Notes under the pieces: model-generated
What the model saw: the letters and a program-made list of their open reading frames with translations, nothing else
Databases searched by the model: none
What the model was told of the DNA's origin: nothing
Shown here: positions 1-5,602 of the stretch, piece after piece
How positions within the stretch are numbered: the first letter of the stretch is position 1
How the letters are laid out: each line of letters opens with the position of its first letter
Translations under genes and position numbers: made by a program
Assembly: GCA_019307545.1 (NCBI GenBank)
Contig: JAFDJI010000194.1
Coordinates: 1 to 6,904 of the forward strand
Source: Deltaproteobacteria bacterium
GTDB lineage: Bacteria; Myxococcota_A; UBA796; GCA-2862545
Direction of reading: 5' to 3'
Length of the DNA stretch: 6,904 nucleotides

Positions 1-810
1 GGAGTGGCGGCGGACGCGATCGCCGCCGTCGGTCTGTCGGTGACGCTGCGGGTGGTGGACGGGGTGTTGGAGGTGGACTTCACCGGAACCGGGGGTCCAC
101 ACCGCGGCAACCTCAACGCCCCGCGGGCGGTGGTACGCGCGGCGGTCCTCTACGCGCTGCGGGTGCTGGTGGCGCAGCCCATCCCGCTCAACGAGGGGGC
201 GCTGCGACGGGTCCGGATCACGGTGCCCACCCCGTCGATCGTCGCCCCGCCTCCAAACGCGGCGGTGGCCGGCGGAAACGTGGAAACCTCCCAGCGAATC
301 GTGGACCTGGTGCTCCGTGCCGCGGGCATGCGGGCCGCGGGACAGGGCACCATGAACAACCTCACCCTCGGTGGCGAGGGCTGGACCTACTACGAGACCG
401 TGGGAGGGGGTCAGGGAGCCTCCGCCAAGGGACCGGGGATGGACGCCCACCAGGTGCACATGACCAACACCCGGACCACCGACGCGGAGGTGCTGGAAGC
501 ACGTCTCCCCCTTCGCGTGCGCCGGTTCGGCATCCGCGGGGCGTCGGGCGGTGAGGGCCACCACCGCGGCGGGCATGGGGTGCTGCGGGTGGTCGAGGTG
601 GTGCGGCACGCGACCGCATCCCTCCTCGCCACCCGGCGTACCGGGGGCGCACCCGGGCTGGCCGGTGGTGCGGCGGGGGCCGCGGGCCGGGACCGGGTGT
701 TTCGCGGCGGACGCTGGGAGGACTGGGACGGGCGATCCATCGACCTTGCGCCGGGCGACCGGGTGTGGGTCGAGACCCCCGGTGGGGGTGGATGGGGGCG
801 AAAGTGCTGA
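1..810 (+). CDS. Hydantoinase B / 5-oxoprolinase-type subunit, C-terminal part (5' cut by window)
   Basis: The reading frame is open from the first base, and about 269 residues are present against roughly 500-600 for a stand-alone HyuB subunit, so the N-terminal half lies outside the window. The GTG at position 4 is therefore not taken as the start. Family hallmarks are visible in order: NAPRAVVRAAVLY, IPLNEGALR, AGGNVETSQRIVD, AGQGTMNNLTLGG, YYETVGGGQGA, HMTNTRTTDAEVLE, RRFGIRGASGGEG and the near-terminal TPGGGGWG loop. Members of this family act in the cytosol in hydrolytic opening of hydantoin, 5-oxoproline or related lactams, normally together with an ATP-dependent HyuA partner that may lie upstream or be fused. 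The substrate cannot be told from this fragment. The next gene follows in the same direction after 66 bp, but has its own promoter-like sequence and an unrelated envelope function, so a shared operon is doubtful. Confidence 0.9.
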   Translation, partial: GVAADAIAAVGLSVTLRVVDGVLEVDFTGTGGPHRGNLNAPRAVVRAAVLYALRVLVAQPIPLNEGALRRVRITVPTPSIVAPPPNAAVAGGNVETSQRIVDLVLRAAGMRAAGQGTMNNLTLGGEGWTYYETVGGGQGASAKGPGMDAHQVHMTNTRTTDAEVLEARLPLRVRRFGIRGASGGEGHHRGGHGVLRVVEVVRHATASLLATRRTGGAPGLAGGAAGAAGRDRVFRGGRWEDWDGRSIDLAPGDRVWVETPGGGGWGRKC

Positions 811-844
811 CGGATTCCCGACGGCACACCTCGATCTCGTCGGC

Positions 845-850
845 TAGGAT
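845..850 (+). promoter_or_regulatory. Candidate -10 element for the L,D-transpeptidase lipoprotein gene
   Basis: TAGGAT fits the housekeeping -10 pattern TAnnnT and stands out in GC-rich DNA. It lies 26 bp before the preferred GTG start, giving a predicted leader of about 20 nt. No convincing -35 element is visible 17 bp upstream, so the call rests on the -10 and its position alone. Confidence 0.35.
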
Positions 851-866
851 GTGCGACCTCCCGCTT

Positions 867-871
867 GGAGG
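867..871 (+). promoter_or_regulatory. Shine-Dalgarno GGAGG selecting the GTG start at 877
   Basis: GGAGG (positions 867-871) lies 5 nt before GTG 877 and only 2 nt before GTG 874. It overlaps the TTG codon at 865. The spacing favours 877 as the initiation codon of the downstream lipoprotein. Confidence 0.65.
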
Positions 872-876
872 CTGTG

Positions 877-2031
877 GTGACACGACTGCCATTCGCTCTC
901 CTCGCCCTGCTGGGGCTCATCGGCTGTGCCCGATCCCTCGACGGGGACCTCCGCAAGCCGGACGTGAACGTCGGGGATGACGCCCAGGTGGGAGACGACA
1001 CCGGTGACCCCGGCGACGACACCGGTGACCCCGGCGACGACACCGGTGACCCCGGCGACGACACCGGAAACGACTGCCCGACCGGGGTGATCTGCGTCGA
1101 CACGTTCCCCTGGTCCCAGTCCGACGACACCTCCACCGGTGTCGACAACTTCGACGCCTACGCCTGCTCACCCTCCACCGACGAGTCCGGCCCGGAGGTC
1201 GTGTACCAGGTCCAACTCGCGGAGGAGGGGTTCCTGGCGTTGCACCTCGACGGAATGCCGGCAGACGTGGACGTCGACGTGCACCTTCTCCGCTCCCTGG
1301 ACCCAGACGACTGCATCGACCGCGGTCCCTGGGATGCGGGCGCGCTGCTCGAGGCAGGGACCTACTACGTGGTGGCGGACTCCTGGGTGAACGACAGCGG
1401 GGTGGAAAAGGACGGCGCCTACACCCTCACCATGGGGCACACCACATCGGATGCCTTCACCGGGTACGGCCTGCGGGAGCACGTGCTGGACGCCGCCCTG
1501 TACGCGTTCGACACCGCCTGGTTCATGGGTGCGACCAACCGGCTGGAGTACACCCTCATCGACTTCGAGCTCCCCTCGACCGAGCACCGACAGTGGGTGC
1601 TCGACCTGGCCACCGGCTCGCTGTTGTTCGACGACTTGGTCACCCACGGTGAGGGCTCCAGCCACGCCACCGACCTGCGGTTGGCGGTCACCTTCTCCAA
1701 CATCGAGGGGTCACACCAGTCGAGCATCGGCCTGATCCGCACCGCCGAGGTCTACTATGGCAGCACTGGCCGCTCCCTGCGCCTGGACGGCCTCGAGGCC
1801 GGGGTGAACGACGCCGTTCGGCGGCGGGCGATCGTCCTGCACCGGGGCACCTATTCCACCCAGGCCTACGTGAACCAGTACGGCTACCTGGGCCGGAGCT
1901 GGGGCTGCACCGTGCTCGACCCGGACATCGCCGACGACGTGATCGACGTCATCAGCGACGGAAGCCTGATGTTCGTCTACTACCCGGACAGCGACTGGAT
2001 GAACGGGTCCACGTTCCTGGCCGGCTACTGA
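877..2031 (+). CDS. Lipoprotein murein L,D-transpeptidase (YkuD_2-type) with N-terminal PPC-like domain
   Basis: The 384-residue product (GTG start at 877, set by GGAGG 5 nt upstream) opens with a lipoprotein signal, LLGLIGC, with the lipidated Cys at residue 17. An acidic linker with 3.5 copies of DDTGDPG follows at residues 40-64. Residues about 75-186 resemble a bacterial pre-peptidase C-terminal (PPC) beta domain: VVYQVQLAEEGFLALHL, then a DVDVDVHLL strand and LEAGTYYVVADSW. Residues about 197-384 match the YkuD_2 murein L,D-transpeptidase family: YTLIDFELPSTEHRQWVLDL, VTHGEGSS, FSNIEGSHQSSIG, GRSLRLDGLEAGVND, AIVLHRG and LGRSWGC. His322 and Cys344 are the expected catalytic pair. Such enzymes form or exchange 3-3 peptide crosslinks in peptidoglycan in the periplasm, which fits a membrane-anchored lipoprotein. 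Signal, linker and catalytic motifs are seen; the PPC assignment is by pattern and less sure. The gene is probably monocistronic, and its end overlaps the convergent acetyltransferase gene by 7 bp. Confidence 0.9.
   Translation: MTRLPFALLALLGLIGCARSLDGDLRKPDVNVGDDAQVGDDTGDPGDDTGDPGDDTGDPGDDTGNDCPTGVICVDTFPWSQSDDTSTGVDNFDAYACSPSTDESGPEVVYQVQLAEEGFLALHLDGMPADVDVDVHLLRSLDPDDCIDRGPWDAGALLEAGTYYVVADSWVNDSGVEKDGAYTLTMGHTTSDAFTGYGLREHVLDAALYAFDTAWFMGATNRLEYTLIDFELPSTEHRQWVLDLATGSLLFDDLVTHGEGSSHATDLRLAVTFSNIEGSHQSSIGLIRTAEVYYGSTGRSLRLDGLEAGVNDAVRRRAIVLHRGTYSTQAYVNQYGYLGRSWGCTVLDPDIADDVIDVISDGSLMFVYYPDSDWMNGSTFLAGY
994..1067 (+). repeat. In-frame 21-bp tandem repeat, 3.5 copies, encoding DDTGDPG linker
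   Basis: Three perfect 21-bp units (994-1014, 1015-1035, 1036-1056) and an 11-bp partial fourth unit (1057-1067) sit inside the L,D-transpeptidase lipoprotein gene. Each unit encodes Asp-Asp-Thr-Gly-Asp-Pro-Gly. Identity at the DNA level, including synonymous positions, indicates recent duplication or homogenisation. The repeat makes an acidic, probably extended or calcium-binding-prone spacer between the lipid anchor and the folded domains. Confidence 0.95.
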
Positions 2032-2462
2032 GGCAGGCCGTCCGCGACGCGTAGCTCGAGCCAGAAGTTCTCGGGGTTCTGGTCATAGACATGGAAGCCC
2101 ATGCGCTGGTAGGCCTTCTCGGCGCCGTACTGGCTGAAGGTCGACACGCGCACCCATGGCAGACCGAGTTGGGCGGCGCGCTCGACGGCGAAGCGCACCA
2201 GTGCTTTCCCCTGGCCCTTCCGCTGGTGCTGCCGCTTGACGGCAATCGTCTCGATCCACAGGGTGTCGGCGTCCCGCTTCAGGCAGAGAATGCCGATGAT
2301 CCGCCCCTTCAGCGTTGCGACGAAGTACTCGTCGTTGCGGATGGCTCGGGTGATCTCGGCGCTCGTGTGCCAGTGGAAGTCAGGCACGTCGATCAGGAGC
2401 TCGGCGGTGGCGATGCGCCCAATGCGCTTCGCGTCTGCGAGGGTGGCCAGTCGAATGGGCAT
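2025..2462 (-). CDS. GNAT-family N-acetyltransferase
   Basis: The 145-residue product has the length and layout of a single-domain GNAT. It begins MPIRLATLADAKRIGRIA, the usual beta1-alpha1 opening. FVATLKGRIIGILCL forms beta2-beta3. IETIAVKRQHQRKGQGKAL carries the acetyl-CoA pyrophosphate-binding motif A (QRKGQG, residues 80-85), and AYQRMGFHVYD (about 117-127) is motif B. GNATs transfer an acetyl group from acetyl-CoA to an amine in the cytosol; the acceptor cannot be predicted here. An in-frame upstream ATG at 2594 would add 44 low-complexity residues outside the fold, so 2462 is preferred, although no clear Shine-Dalgarno precedes it. The gene is transcribed away from the membrane-protein gene at 2692, and its 3' end overlaps the L,D-transpeptidase gene. 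Confidence 0.88.
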   Translation of the reverse strand: MPIRLATLADAKRIGRIATAELLIDVPDFHWHTSAEITRAIRNDEYFVATLKGRIIGILCLKRDADTLWIETIAVKRQHQRKGQGKALVRFAVERAAQLGLPWVRVSTFSQYGAEKAYQRMGFHVYDQNPENFWLELRVADGLPQ

Positions 2463-2637
2463 GGGGGAACGTAATGGGGAGGGGATGTTCGAGCGCGTCG
2501 TGATGACCTGGGGGGCGGGTTCTCGGCCGGTGGGGCCCTGCCCCGGAGAGGCAACCGCGACCCTGCTGTCGCGATCCGAACCGGGCGCCGCCACCGCGAC
2601 CCCAGCGACGCACCGCTGTCATGGGCCTCTGCCGTCC

Positions 2638-2653
2638 TGGCACACCGTTTGCT
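2638..2653 (+). promoter_or_regulatory. Sigma-54 (-24/-12) promoter
   Basis: TGGCACACCGTTTGCT matches the RpoN consensus TGGCACR-N4-TTGCW at every defined position. The invariant GG (2639-2640) and GC (2651-2652) are separated by exactly 10 bp. The predicted transcription start is near A2664, giving a leader of about 28 nt before ATG 2692, with a Shine-Dalgarno at 2682. Sigma-54 promoters need an AAA+ enhancer-binding protein; a 10-bp direct repeat 35-85 bp upstream is a possible activator site. Orientation and distance suit the downstream membrane-protein gene. Confidence 0.75.
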
Positions 2654-2681
2654 TAGGCCCGGGACGGACCGTTTTTGTTTT

Positions 2682-2685
2682 GGAG
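2682..2685 (+). promoter_or_regulatory. Shine-Dalgarno GGAG fixing the ATG at 2692
   Basis: GGAG lies 6 nt before ATG 2692, directly after a T-rich tract that should keep the leader unstructured. This site, the signal peptide that follows, and the promoter upstream together rule out the far longer open frame starting at 2236. Confidence 0.65.
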
Positions 2686-2691
2686 TCCAAG

Positions 2692-3324
2692 ATGTCTATG
2701 TCGCACGCTGTCATGGTCGCCACCGTCACCCTCGGGCTGGCCAGCTCGCCGCTCGCCCTGGCCGGGGACGCGACGTCCTTCCCCACGCCCCACGCCATCG
2801 AGGCGGCGCCAAGCCCCTCCGTCCTGTCGCATACCCAGTGGCACCCTTCGCGACGGTGGCGGCCTGGCAGCGCGTTCGCCGGCGGTGTGCTCGGCGCCGC
2901 AATCGGCGCCACCGTTCCAGTGGGGCTGATGCTCGCCTCCGGCGCGCCCGGCGTGGCAATGGGTGGATTGGTGACCGCTCCCCTCGGTGCGGCCCTCGGG
3001 GTGCACCTGTTCTCCGACGCACACTTCGGGTGGGAGGCCCTTGGAGCCTTCGCCGGGGCCACGGTGGCGGTGCCCGTCGCCAGCCTGATGTGGGGGACCG
3101 CGCTCGGCCTCGCCCTGTCGACGGGGGAAGCCGACGGTGCAACCCCCAACGGCGCCCTGCTCGGCGGCCTGGTGTTGGGGGGAGCCGGGGTGCTCGTTGC
3201 GGGGATCGGCACCGGCGCCTGGCTTGCGGCGCGGATCAACCACAAGCACCGTGCGACCCGGCTCGCCTTTGCGCCCACCGTTGTGGACGACAGGCCGGGC
3301 ATGGTGGTTGCTGGGCGATTCTAG
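2692..3324 (+). CDS. Exported glycine-rich four-helix membrane protein, function unknown, C-terminal -VAGRF
   Basis: The 210-residue product starts with a probable Sec signal peptide (MSMSHAVMVATVTLGLASS, likely cleaved after ALA at residue 24). A polar stretch (25-58) follows, then four Gly/Ala-rich hydrophobic segments at about 60-84, 88-107, 115-142 and 154-181, containing many small-xxx-small helix-packing motifs. The tail is basic (RINHKHRATR) and ends PGMVVAGRF. No enzymatic motif was seen and I do not recognise a named family. Glycine-zipper-like envelope proteins have similar composition, but that is only a resemblance. An envelope location is likely, with helices implying the inner membrane, although a terminal Phe is also typical of outer-membrane beta barrels. 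A consensus sigma-54 promoter precedes the gene, so conditional expression under an enhancer-binding protein is inferred. Its stop overlaps that of the convergent gene through a shared CTAG. Confidence 0.8.
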   Translation: MSMSHAVMVATVTLGLASSPLALAGDATSFPTPHAIEAAPSPSVLSHTQWHPSRRWRPGSAFAGGVLGAAIGATVPVGLMLASGAPGVAMGGLVTAPLGAALGVHLFSDAHFGWEALGAFAGATVAVPVASLMWGTALGLALSTGEADGATPNGALLGGLVLGGAGVLVAGIGTGAWLAARINHKHRATRLAFAPTVVDDRPGMVVAGRF

Positions 3325-4118
3325 TCGGGCTTGGGCCCCGTCTTGCGCGGCACGCCCGTTTCCATGCCACAGCGCGGCGCCTCGCCCAGGCACACCGCTC
3401 GCGCGCCCAATTCCAGGTTCCCTCCCTCGCCGGCAAACACCTTGCCGAGCACCGTGACCAGCTTGCCGCGGTGCGCGCGCCACGCCTCTTCCGAGGAGGG
3501 GATGCCCGACATCGTCACCTCGGCATTGTCCGCCAGCCGCAGCACCCCACGGTTCCAGTAGGAGGTGTCGGGCTCGGGCTCCAGCGACACCAGGGTGCCC
3601 ACGCACTGGGCCCACCGACCCTCCCGTTCGTCGAAGGCATCGCCGTCTCGCACGAGGGGTGGCGCGGGCATTTCGGTGGGGAGCGGATCGTAGGGTGCCT
3701 CCCCCTCCGCGAGTTCGAGGTGCTCGACCTGGAGGTGGGTGCCCATCACGTGCTGCACATTCGAAGAGGGCCAGTAGGGCCTCCCCCGCACCCGCACCCG
3801 CTTGTCCACGTACTGGAAGAACTCGGGATTCGCGCGGTAGGAAAGGATCCACTCCTCGCCGTCGGCGAAGCGGATGGTGCACGCCTGCAGCCGCTTGCCG
3901 CCCGCGATCGGCTCCATCAGGAACAGGCCCTCGCGCTCGACGGGGTCGCCGTAGGTGGGCTCGAAGGACTCGCGGGACATGGGCTCCTCCACCGGGGTTG
4001 TGGGCTCCACCGGGGTTGTGGGCTCCACCGGGGGCACAGACTCCAGGGCCACGGGCCGGGGGCCGCAGCCCAGCACCAGCAGCAGGGTGAGTTCGACGCC
4101 AAGCCGCGGCAGCGCCAT
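3321..4118 (-). CDS. Lipoprotein with two OB-like segments, function unknown
   Basis: The 265-residue product opens MALPRLGVELTLLLVLGC, a lipoprotein signal with the lipidated Cys at residue 18. A VEPTTP repeat linker follows at about 31-46. Two segments look related in pattern: KRVRVRGRPYWPSSNVQHV...LQVEHLELAEG (about 106-139) and GKLVTVLGKVFAGEGGNLELGARAVCLG (about 218-245). Both have a strand-turn-strand of the form V-x-V-x-G-[RK] and resemble OB-fold-like bacterial lipoprotein domains. This is a pattern reading only. Cys80, Cys172, Cys243 and Cys250 could form disulfides in the periplasm. GGGGGAGG ends 5 nt before the ATG, inside the end of the upstream PHP gene, which it follows after a single base (TGA-A-ATG). 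The pair is almost certainly one transcript with coupled translation. I do not recognise a named family. Confidence 0.85.
   Translation of the reverse strand: MALPRLGVELTLLLVLGCGPRPVALESVPPVEPTTPVEPTTPVEEPMSRESFEPTYGDPVEREGLFLMEPIAGGKRLQACTIRFADGEEWILSYRANPEFFQYVDKRVRVRGRPYWPSSNVQHVMGTHLQVEHLELAEGEAPYDPLPTEMPAPPLVRDGDAFDEREGRWAQCVGTLVSLEPEPDTSYWNRGVLRLADNAEVTMSGIPSSEEAWRAHRGKLVTVLGKVFAGEGGNLELGARAVCLGEAPRCGMETGVPRKTGPKPD
3987..4033 (-). repeat. In-frame 18-bp tandem repeat, about 2.6 copies, encoding (VEPTTP)n linker
   Basis: Two perfect 18-bp units (3987-4004 and 4005-4022) and an 11-bp partial copy (4023-4033) lie inside the OB-like lipoprotein gene, encoding Val-Glu-Pro-Thr-Thr-Pro just after the lipidated Cys. 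The Pro/Thr/Glu composition suggests an extended tether between membrane and folded domain. It occupies the same place in the protein as the DDTGDPG repeat in the L,D-transpeptidase lipoprotein, although the two sequences are unrelated. Confidence 0.9.
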
Positions 4119-4119
4119 T

Positions 4120-5487
4120 TCAGCCTCCCCCAACCCGGATGGCGTTGCCATAGATCCAAGGGTACGGCACCACCCACTTGTCCGGTTCGGCGCCAAGGAA
4201 GGGGCGAAGGTGGTGGGGGGTGAGGTCCATCCGCACCCGGTAGGTCGCCGGGCCATCCACCTCGAACGCGCCACACTCGGTCTGCCAGGGGACCCCATCT
4301 CGGTAGAGGATGACGGCCATCTCCGGCGCCTCGGTGCCGCGCGGGGACGTTGCGGACAGGCTCGGACACCCAACGTGAAGCGTTCCCGGCGGGGCGTCGC
4401 TCCCCATCTCCCACACCGCGCCGGTCCCATCGACCAGGTGGAAGTCGAAGCCGTCCGGGATGCCCAGGATCTCGAAGGCGACATAGAGCCGCCCCGCCGA
4501 GAGCGCGGCCTCGGCGGCCTCCGCCGAGTCGTCCTCCGCGAGGAGCATGTTGGAGAACCAGCGCATGTTGCGGCGGAAGGAGTCTCCCCGTTCCCCGTCG
4601 CGGAGCACCATGGGGATGGCGTTTTGGTGGGCGTCGGTGCCGCCCACCCCGGCCATCGCCCCCCGTGCGAGCAGGGCGTCCCACCGCTCGATGCTGGGGC
4701 CCTGCTCCTGGAACGCCGCCAGGAACAGGAGGTCCGGCTCCGCCTCGCCGTCCTCGTGGATGAAGTCCCCGATGCCCGTCAGCCAGTCGAAACCGTCCAG
4801 GCCCAGGTCCTCCTGCCGGATATCGGGGGCGAACATGGCGTGGAGGTTGAACATCTCGACGCCGCGGAGCCCCAGATCCTGCAGGCGCTCGAGGTCAGAG
4901 AGGTCCCGGCCTTCGGTGTGCGCCATGAGCAACACCGCGCCCGCGGCGATCTCCGCCAGCACCGCCTCCTCGTCGCTGCTGTTGTAGATCCGGTCGTTCT
5001 CCTCGGGGTCCTCGGAGACGTGGCGATCCAGGGCGACCGGCATCAATTCGTCCTCGATGCCCGGCAGCCAGGCGACGGTATGGCCGTCGCCGCACGCAAT
5101 ACCGTTGCCCACCACGGTGCCGTCCACGGAGATCGGGGTGTCGCCATCCTGGGCGAGCAGCAGGTCGAGGTAGGGCTGCTCCGCGGCATGGCTGGGATGG
5201 TCCGATGCGAAGGCAACGTCGACCGAGAGAGCGCAAAGCCCCTCGCGGAGGCTCTCCAGGCATGCGGGGTCGGGTTCGCCGTCGATCAGACCGTCCCCGT
5301 CACAGGCATCGTGGGAGTAGGGGGAGTGCAGGTGCACGATGGCGCGCTGAAGCGTGAACCCCCGGATCGGGTCCACCTCCCCTGCCAGGGGTGGCAGGGC
5401 GCCGGACCAGTCCACGGTCCCGGACCCGGTATCGTCCGGGTCGGCAGGGCCTTGGCAGGCGATCGCGAGCACCAGGGTGAGCAGCAT
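4120..5487 (-). CDS. PHP-domain lipoprotein, predicted metal-dependent phosphoesterase (CehA/McbA-like)
   Basis: The 455-residue product has a very short lipoprotein signal, MLLTLVLAIAC, with Cys at residue 11 and no positive charge before the hydrophobic stretch. The start is secure: an in-frame TAG lies 9 nt upstream and AGGAAG sits 5 nt before the ATG. PHP metal-site motifs appear in order: VHLHSPYSHD (His52, His54), ASDHPSH (Asp97, His98), LPGIEDEL with Glu145, DRHV (His156), LMAHTEG (His190) and GGTDAH (Asp285, His287). A C-terminal region (about 345-455) looks beta-rich and ends HHLRPFLG...PYPWIYGNAIRV, as in exported CehA/McbA-type proteins. PHP enzymes hydrolyse phosphoesters with a di- or trinuclear metal centre; the substrate is unknown. 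The lipid anchor places it outside the cytoplasm. It is the first gene of a two-gene unit with the OB-like lipoprotein. Confidence 0.88.
   Translation of the reverse strand: MLLTLVLAIACQGPADPDDTGSGTVDWSGALPPLAGEVDPIRGFTLQRAIVHLHSPYSHDACDGDGLIDGEPDPACLESLREGLCALSVDVAFASDHPSHAAEQPYLDLLLAQDGDTPISVDGTVVGNGIACGDGHTVAWLPGIEDELMPVALDRHVSEDPEENDRIYNSSDEEAVLAEIAAGAVLLMAHTEGRDLSDLERLQDLGLRGVEMFNLHAMFAPDIRQEDLGLDGFDWLTGIGDFIHEDGEAEPDLLFLAAFQEQGPSIERWDALLARGAMAGVGGTDAHQNAIPMVLRDGERGDSFRRNMRWFSNMLLAEDDSAEAAEAALSAGRLYVAFEILGIPDGFDFHLVDGTGAVWEMGSDAPPGTLHVGCPSLSATSPRGTEAPEMAVILYRDGVPWQTECGAFEVDGPATYRVRMDLTPHHLRPFLGAEPDKWVVPYPWIYGNAIRVGGG
4124..4131 (-). promoter_or_regulatory. Strong Shine-Dalgarno GGGGGAGG inside the end of the PHP gene
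   Basis: Read on the minus strand, GGGGGAGG lies in the last codons of the PHP gene and ends 5 nt before the ATG of the OB-like lipoprotein gene. The upstream stop TGA falls within that 5-nt spacer. This is a classic layout for translational coupling. Confidence 0.8.
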
Positions 5488-5602
5488 CCGAGCTTCCTAT
5501 CCACGACCCGCGAAGGTGGCACGAACCAGACACGCGCTCCGATGTCGCACTCGGTGTTCGATCTGCTACGCTGCATGTCGCGACGGAGCCCGAAGCCCCA
5601 CC
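5488..5602. other. Divergent intergenic region between PHP operon and exported membrane-protein gene
   Basis: These 115 bp must hold the promoters of both flanking units. On the minus strand, AGGAAG (5493-5498) is the Shine-Dalgarno of the PHP gene. On the plus strand, TACGCT (5567-5572) is the best -10 candidate. No palindromic operator or RNA gene was evident. Confidence 0.55.
5567..5572 (+). promoter_or_regulatory. Candidate -10 element (TGC-TACGCT) for the exported membrane-protein gene
   Basis: TACGCT fits TAnnnT and is preceded by TGC, an extended -10 arrangement. It lies 31 bp before ATG 5603, implying a leader of about 24 nt. TCGATCT immediately upstream (5558-5564) also occurs just before the TAGGAT element at 845, though at a different spacing. 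No convincing -35 element was found. Confidence 0.35.

Larger units (their letters stand above)
2463..2691. other. Divergent intergenic region between acetyltransferase and membrane-protein genes
   Basis: This is the longest non-coding stretch in the window (229 bp). On the + side it holds a consensus sigma-54 site (2638-2653), a predicted short leader with a T-rich tract (2671-2680) and a Shine-Dalgarno (2682-2685). A 10-bp direct repeat, ACCGCGACCC, occurs at 2554-2563 and 2593-2602, 39 bp apart, and could be an activator site. No convincing promoter for the acetyltransferase was seen on the minus strand, and no RNA gene or terminator is evident. Confidence 0.6.

Noticed and set aside
865..876. 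TTG 865 or GTG 874 as start of the L,D-transpeptidase lipoprotein
   Set aside because: Both overlap or crowd the GGAGG ribosome site at 867-871; GTG 877 has normal 5-nt spacing and keeps the signal peptide intact.
411..1148. 245-codon minus-strand frame with SSPGSPV repeats
   Set aside because: The repeats merely mirror the 21-bp tandem repeat of the L,D-transpeptidase gene, and the rest is antisense to the hydantoinase B gene.
2463..2594. 44-residue N-terminal extension of the acetyltransferase from ATG 2594
   Set aside because: The extension is low complexity and precedes the standard GNAT opening MPIRLATLADA.
2658..2680. Possible intrinsic terminator or attenuator with T-run at 2671-2680
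   Set aside because: Only a three-base-pair CGG/CCG stem could be drawn before the T-rich tract, too weak for a terminator; the tract is better explained as an unstructured leader.
2236..2691. Upstream extension of the membrane-protein gene from ATG 2236
   Set aside because: It would run antisense through the acetyltransferase and across the sigma-54 promoter, and would bury the signal peptide. ATG 2692 has a good ribosome site.
2653..3882. 409-codon minus-strand open frame
   Set aside because: It is antisense to the 2692-3324 gene and out of frame with the OB-like lipoprotein gene; no motif or start signal is seen.
2649..4223. 524-codon + strand open frame
   Set aside because: Its first half is an Arg/Pro-rich frame shift of the 2692-3324 gene and its second half is antisense to the OB-like lipoprotein. 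The composition is typical of a GC-rich shadow frame.
5517..5531. TGGCACG half-site suggesting a second sigma-54 promoter upstream of 5603
   Set aside because: The -24 half matches, but at the correct 10-bp spacing the -12 dinucleotide is AC instead of the invariant GC.
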